From Clostridiaceae bacterium (GTDB taxonomy: Bacteria; Bacillota; Clostridia; Oscillospirales; Acutalibacteraceae): a DNA stretch of 5,019 nucleotides. The stretch spans positions 1 to 5,019 of the forward strand of contig JAEEHZ010000020.1 in the NCBI GenBank assembly GCA_016281115.1. Reading direction: 5' to 3'. A program made the translations under genes and the position numbers. Positions 4,495-5,019 of this stretch are shown piece after piece; within the stretch, counting starts at the first letter, position 1; every line of letters starts with the position of its first letter. Below the pieces are notes generated by a model. It searched no databases and was not told the origin of the DNA. It saw only the letters and a list, made by a program, of their open reading frames with translations.

Positions 4495-5019
4495 TTACTC
4501 AGCTTTAAGATTAACTGTAACAGTCACTACCGAGCCTACCCAAGAGCCCTTGTTGGCGTTTTCGCCGTCAAAGGGAACTATAAGCCTTAACAGTGAGGTT
4601 TCCTCGCCGTCAACGCTCCACGCAAGCATCATTTTTACGCCGTCATCGTTTACATAATAAACGCCGTTTGCGTTTGCGTCAAGCATAAAGGTTTTGTTAA
4701 AGCCGTCGTTTGCGGTGAATGTGAGGCTTTCGGCGTTTTCGGGAAGCGTTACGAAATTATTTAAAATATCCTCAAGCGTTATGCCTGCGCAGGTGCTGCT
4801 GCCCTCGCCGCCCTTGCTTTTCCATGCATATGTTGCGTTTGTTTCATATTCTTTAAGCTCGCTGAGCTTAAGGTCGGTGCCTGCAAAGTCGATAATAGCC
4901 TGTTCTTCTTTAAGATTAACCGTAATGCTCACTACCGAGCCTACCCAAGAGCCCTTGTTGGCATTTTCGCCGTCAAAGGGAACTATAAGCCTCAACAGTG
5001 AGGTGTCCTCGCCGTCAAC
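4495..5019 (-). CDS. Repetitive surface-type protein with sulfite-oxidase/molybdopterin-like domains (partial, 3' end)
   Basis: The frame is open to the window edge, so the N-terminus is missing and 174 residues are seen. They hold the end of one repeat (residues 1-37), then a full 135-aa unit ending NLKAE. The unit runs through DFAGTDLKLSELKEY, ATYAWKSKGGEGSSTCAGITLEDILNN, SLTFTANDGFNKTF, VKMMLAW, then LRLIVPFDGENANKGSWVGSV and ITVNLK. This order (TY.W...GG...GITLEDIL...DGF.KTF...MLAW...LRLIVP...N.G.WV) resembles the oxidoreductase molybdopterin-binding fold used as tandem modules in clostridial secreted proteins. There is no sign that cofactor binding is kept; the single C77 is not in a context I can assign. 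The two repeat copies seen are almost identical, which implies recent duplication or gene conversion. GC is clearly higher than in the AT-rich gene of the middle block. The stop abuts the mobile-element fragment and no terminator is visible after it. Confidence 0.7.
   Translation of the reverse strand, partial: VDGEDTSLLRLIVPFDGENANKGSWVGSVVSITVNLKEEQAIIDFAGTDLKLSELKEYETNATYAWKSKGGEGSSTCAGITLEDILNNFVTLPENAESLTFTANDGFNKTFMLDANANGVYYVNDDGVKMMLAWSVDGEETSLLRLIVPFDGENANKGSWVGSVVTVTVNLKAE
4503..4614 (-). repeat. Near-identical 405-bp-period coding repeat, copy 1
   Basis: This 112-bp stretch matches 4908-5019 with 7 differences counted by eye, at a 405-bp (135-codon) period. It encodes the module end from VDGE through LRLIVPFDGENANKGSWVGS to VNLK. 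Copy 2 is cut by the window edge, so the true repeat may be longer. Confidence 0.85.
4908..5019 (-). repeat. Near-identical 405-bp-period coding repeat, copy 2 (cut by window edge)
   Basis: This is the partner of 4503-4614. Four of the seven differences fall in the codons for TVT versus SIT just before VNLK. The others are synonymous or nearly so, including the D/E change next to T-S-L-L. The match stops only because the window ends. Confidence 0.85.

Noticed and set aside
4475..4657. + strand frame of 60 codons opposite the repetitive protein gene
   Set aside because: It is antisense to a clearly coding, repeat-conserved frame and has no ribosome binding site.

Overview
The window looks like an accessory stretch of a gut-type Clostridia (Bacillota) chromosome, probably Oscillospiraceae/Ruminococcus-like. 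The grounds are moderate-to-low GC, strong AGGAG-type ribosome binding sites, N-terminal zinc-ribbon membrane proteins, and a TnpV-family gene of the kind carried by clostridial integrative elements. The genus assignment is inference. There is no rRNA, tRNA or CRISPR array.

Left block (1-2966, + strand). Three tightly packed genes read as one transcription unit. Two adjacent paralogues (4-834 and 837-1724) share one plan: a CxxC-x10-CxxC zinc ribbon at the extreme N-terminus, a Q/P-rich linker, one transmembrane helix and an extracytoplasmic domain ending in a related YA-x-G...LVR motif. The second start lies 2 bases after the first stop, so translation is probably coupled. A third gene (1777-2794) encodes a protein I do not recognise. 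Its proper start, with a good ribosome binding site, is separated from the main reading frame by one extra T in a TTTT run. Immediately after it lies a decayed copy of its own C-terminal segment (2793-2925), then a perfect 10-bp hairpin (2939-2966).

Middle block (2967-4083). A very AT-rich gene on the - strand (3145-3594) encodes a 149-aa single-pass membrane-anchored protein. It has its own near-consensus promoter (TTGATA-17-TATAAT) with a perfect 14-bp inverted repeat just upstream of the -35. To its right are two facing terminators: one on + (3726-3767) with no evident gene feeding it, and one on - (3785-3815). Next comes a palindrome-dense stretch (3862-3968) with a perfect 15-bp inverted repeat whose - strand reads as the tail of a short ORF.

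Right block (4040-5019). A complete tnpV gene (4084-4455) overlaps by ATGA the start of a second gene that is frameshifted after about nine codons and cut off at about 4491. This looks like a fragment of a mobile element. It directly abuts the 3' end of a - strand gene (4495-5019, running off the window) for a protein of nearly identical 135-aa repeats resembling the sulfite-oxidase/molybdopterin-binding-like domains of clostridial surface proteins.

I see no confident new defence or biosynthetic system. The most distinctive points are the coupled zinc-ribbon membrane pair with its frameshifted partner and duplicated tail, the palindrome next to the promoter of the AT-rich gene, and the palindromic element with facing terminators beside the tnpV fragment.
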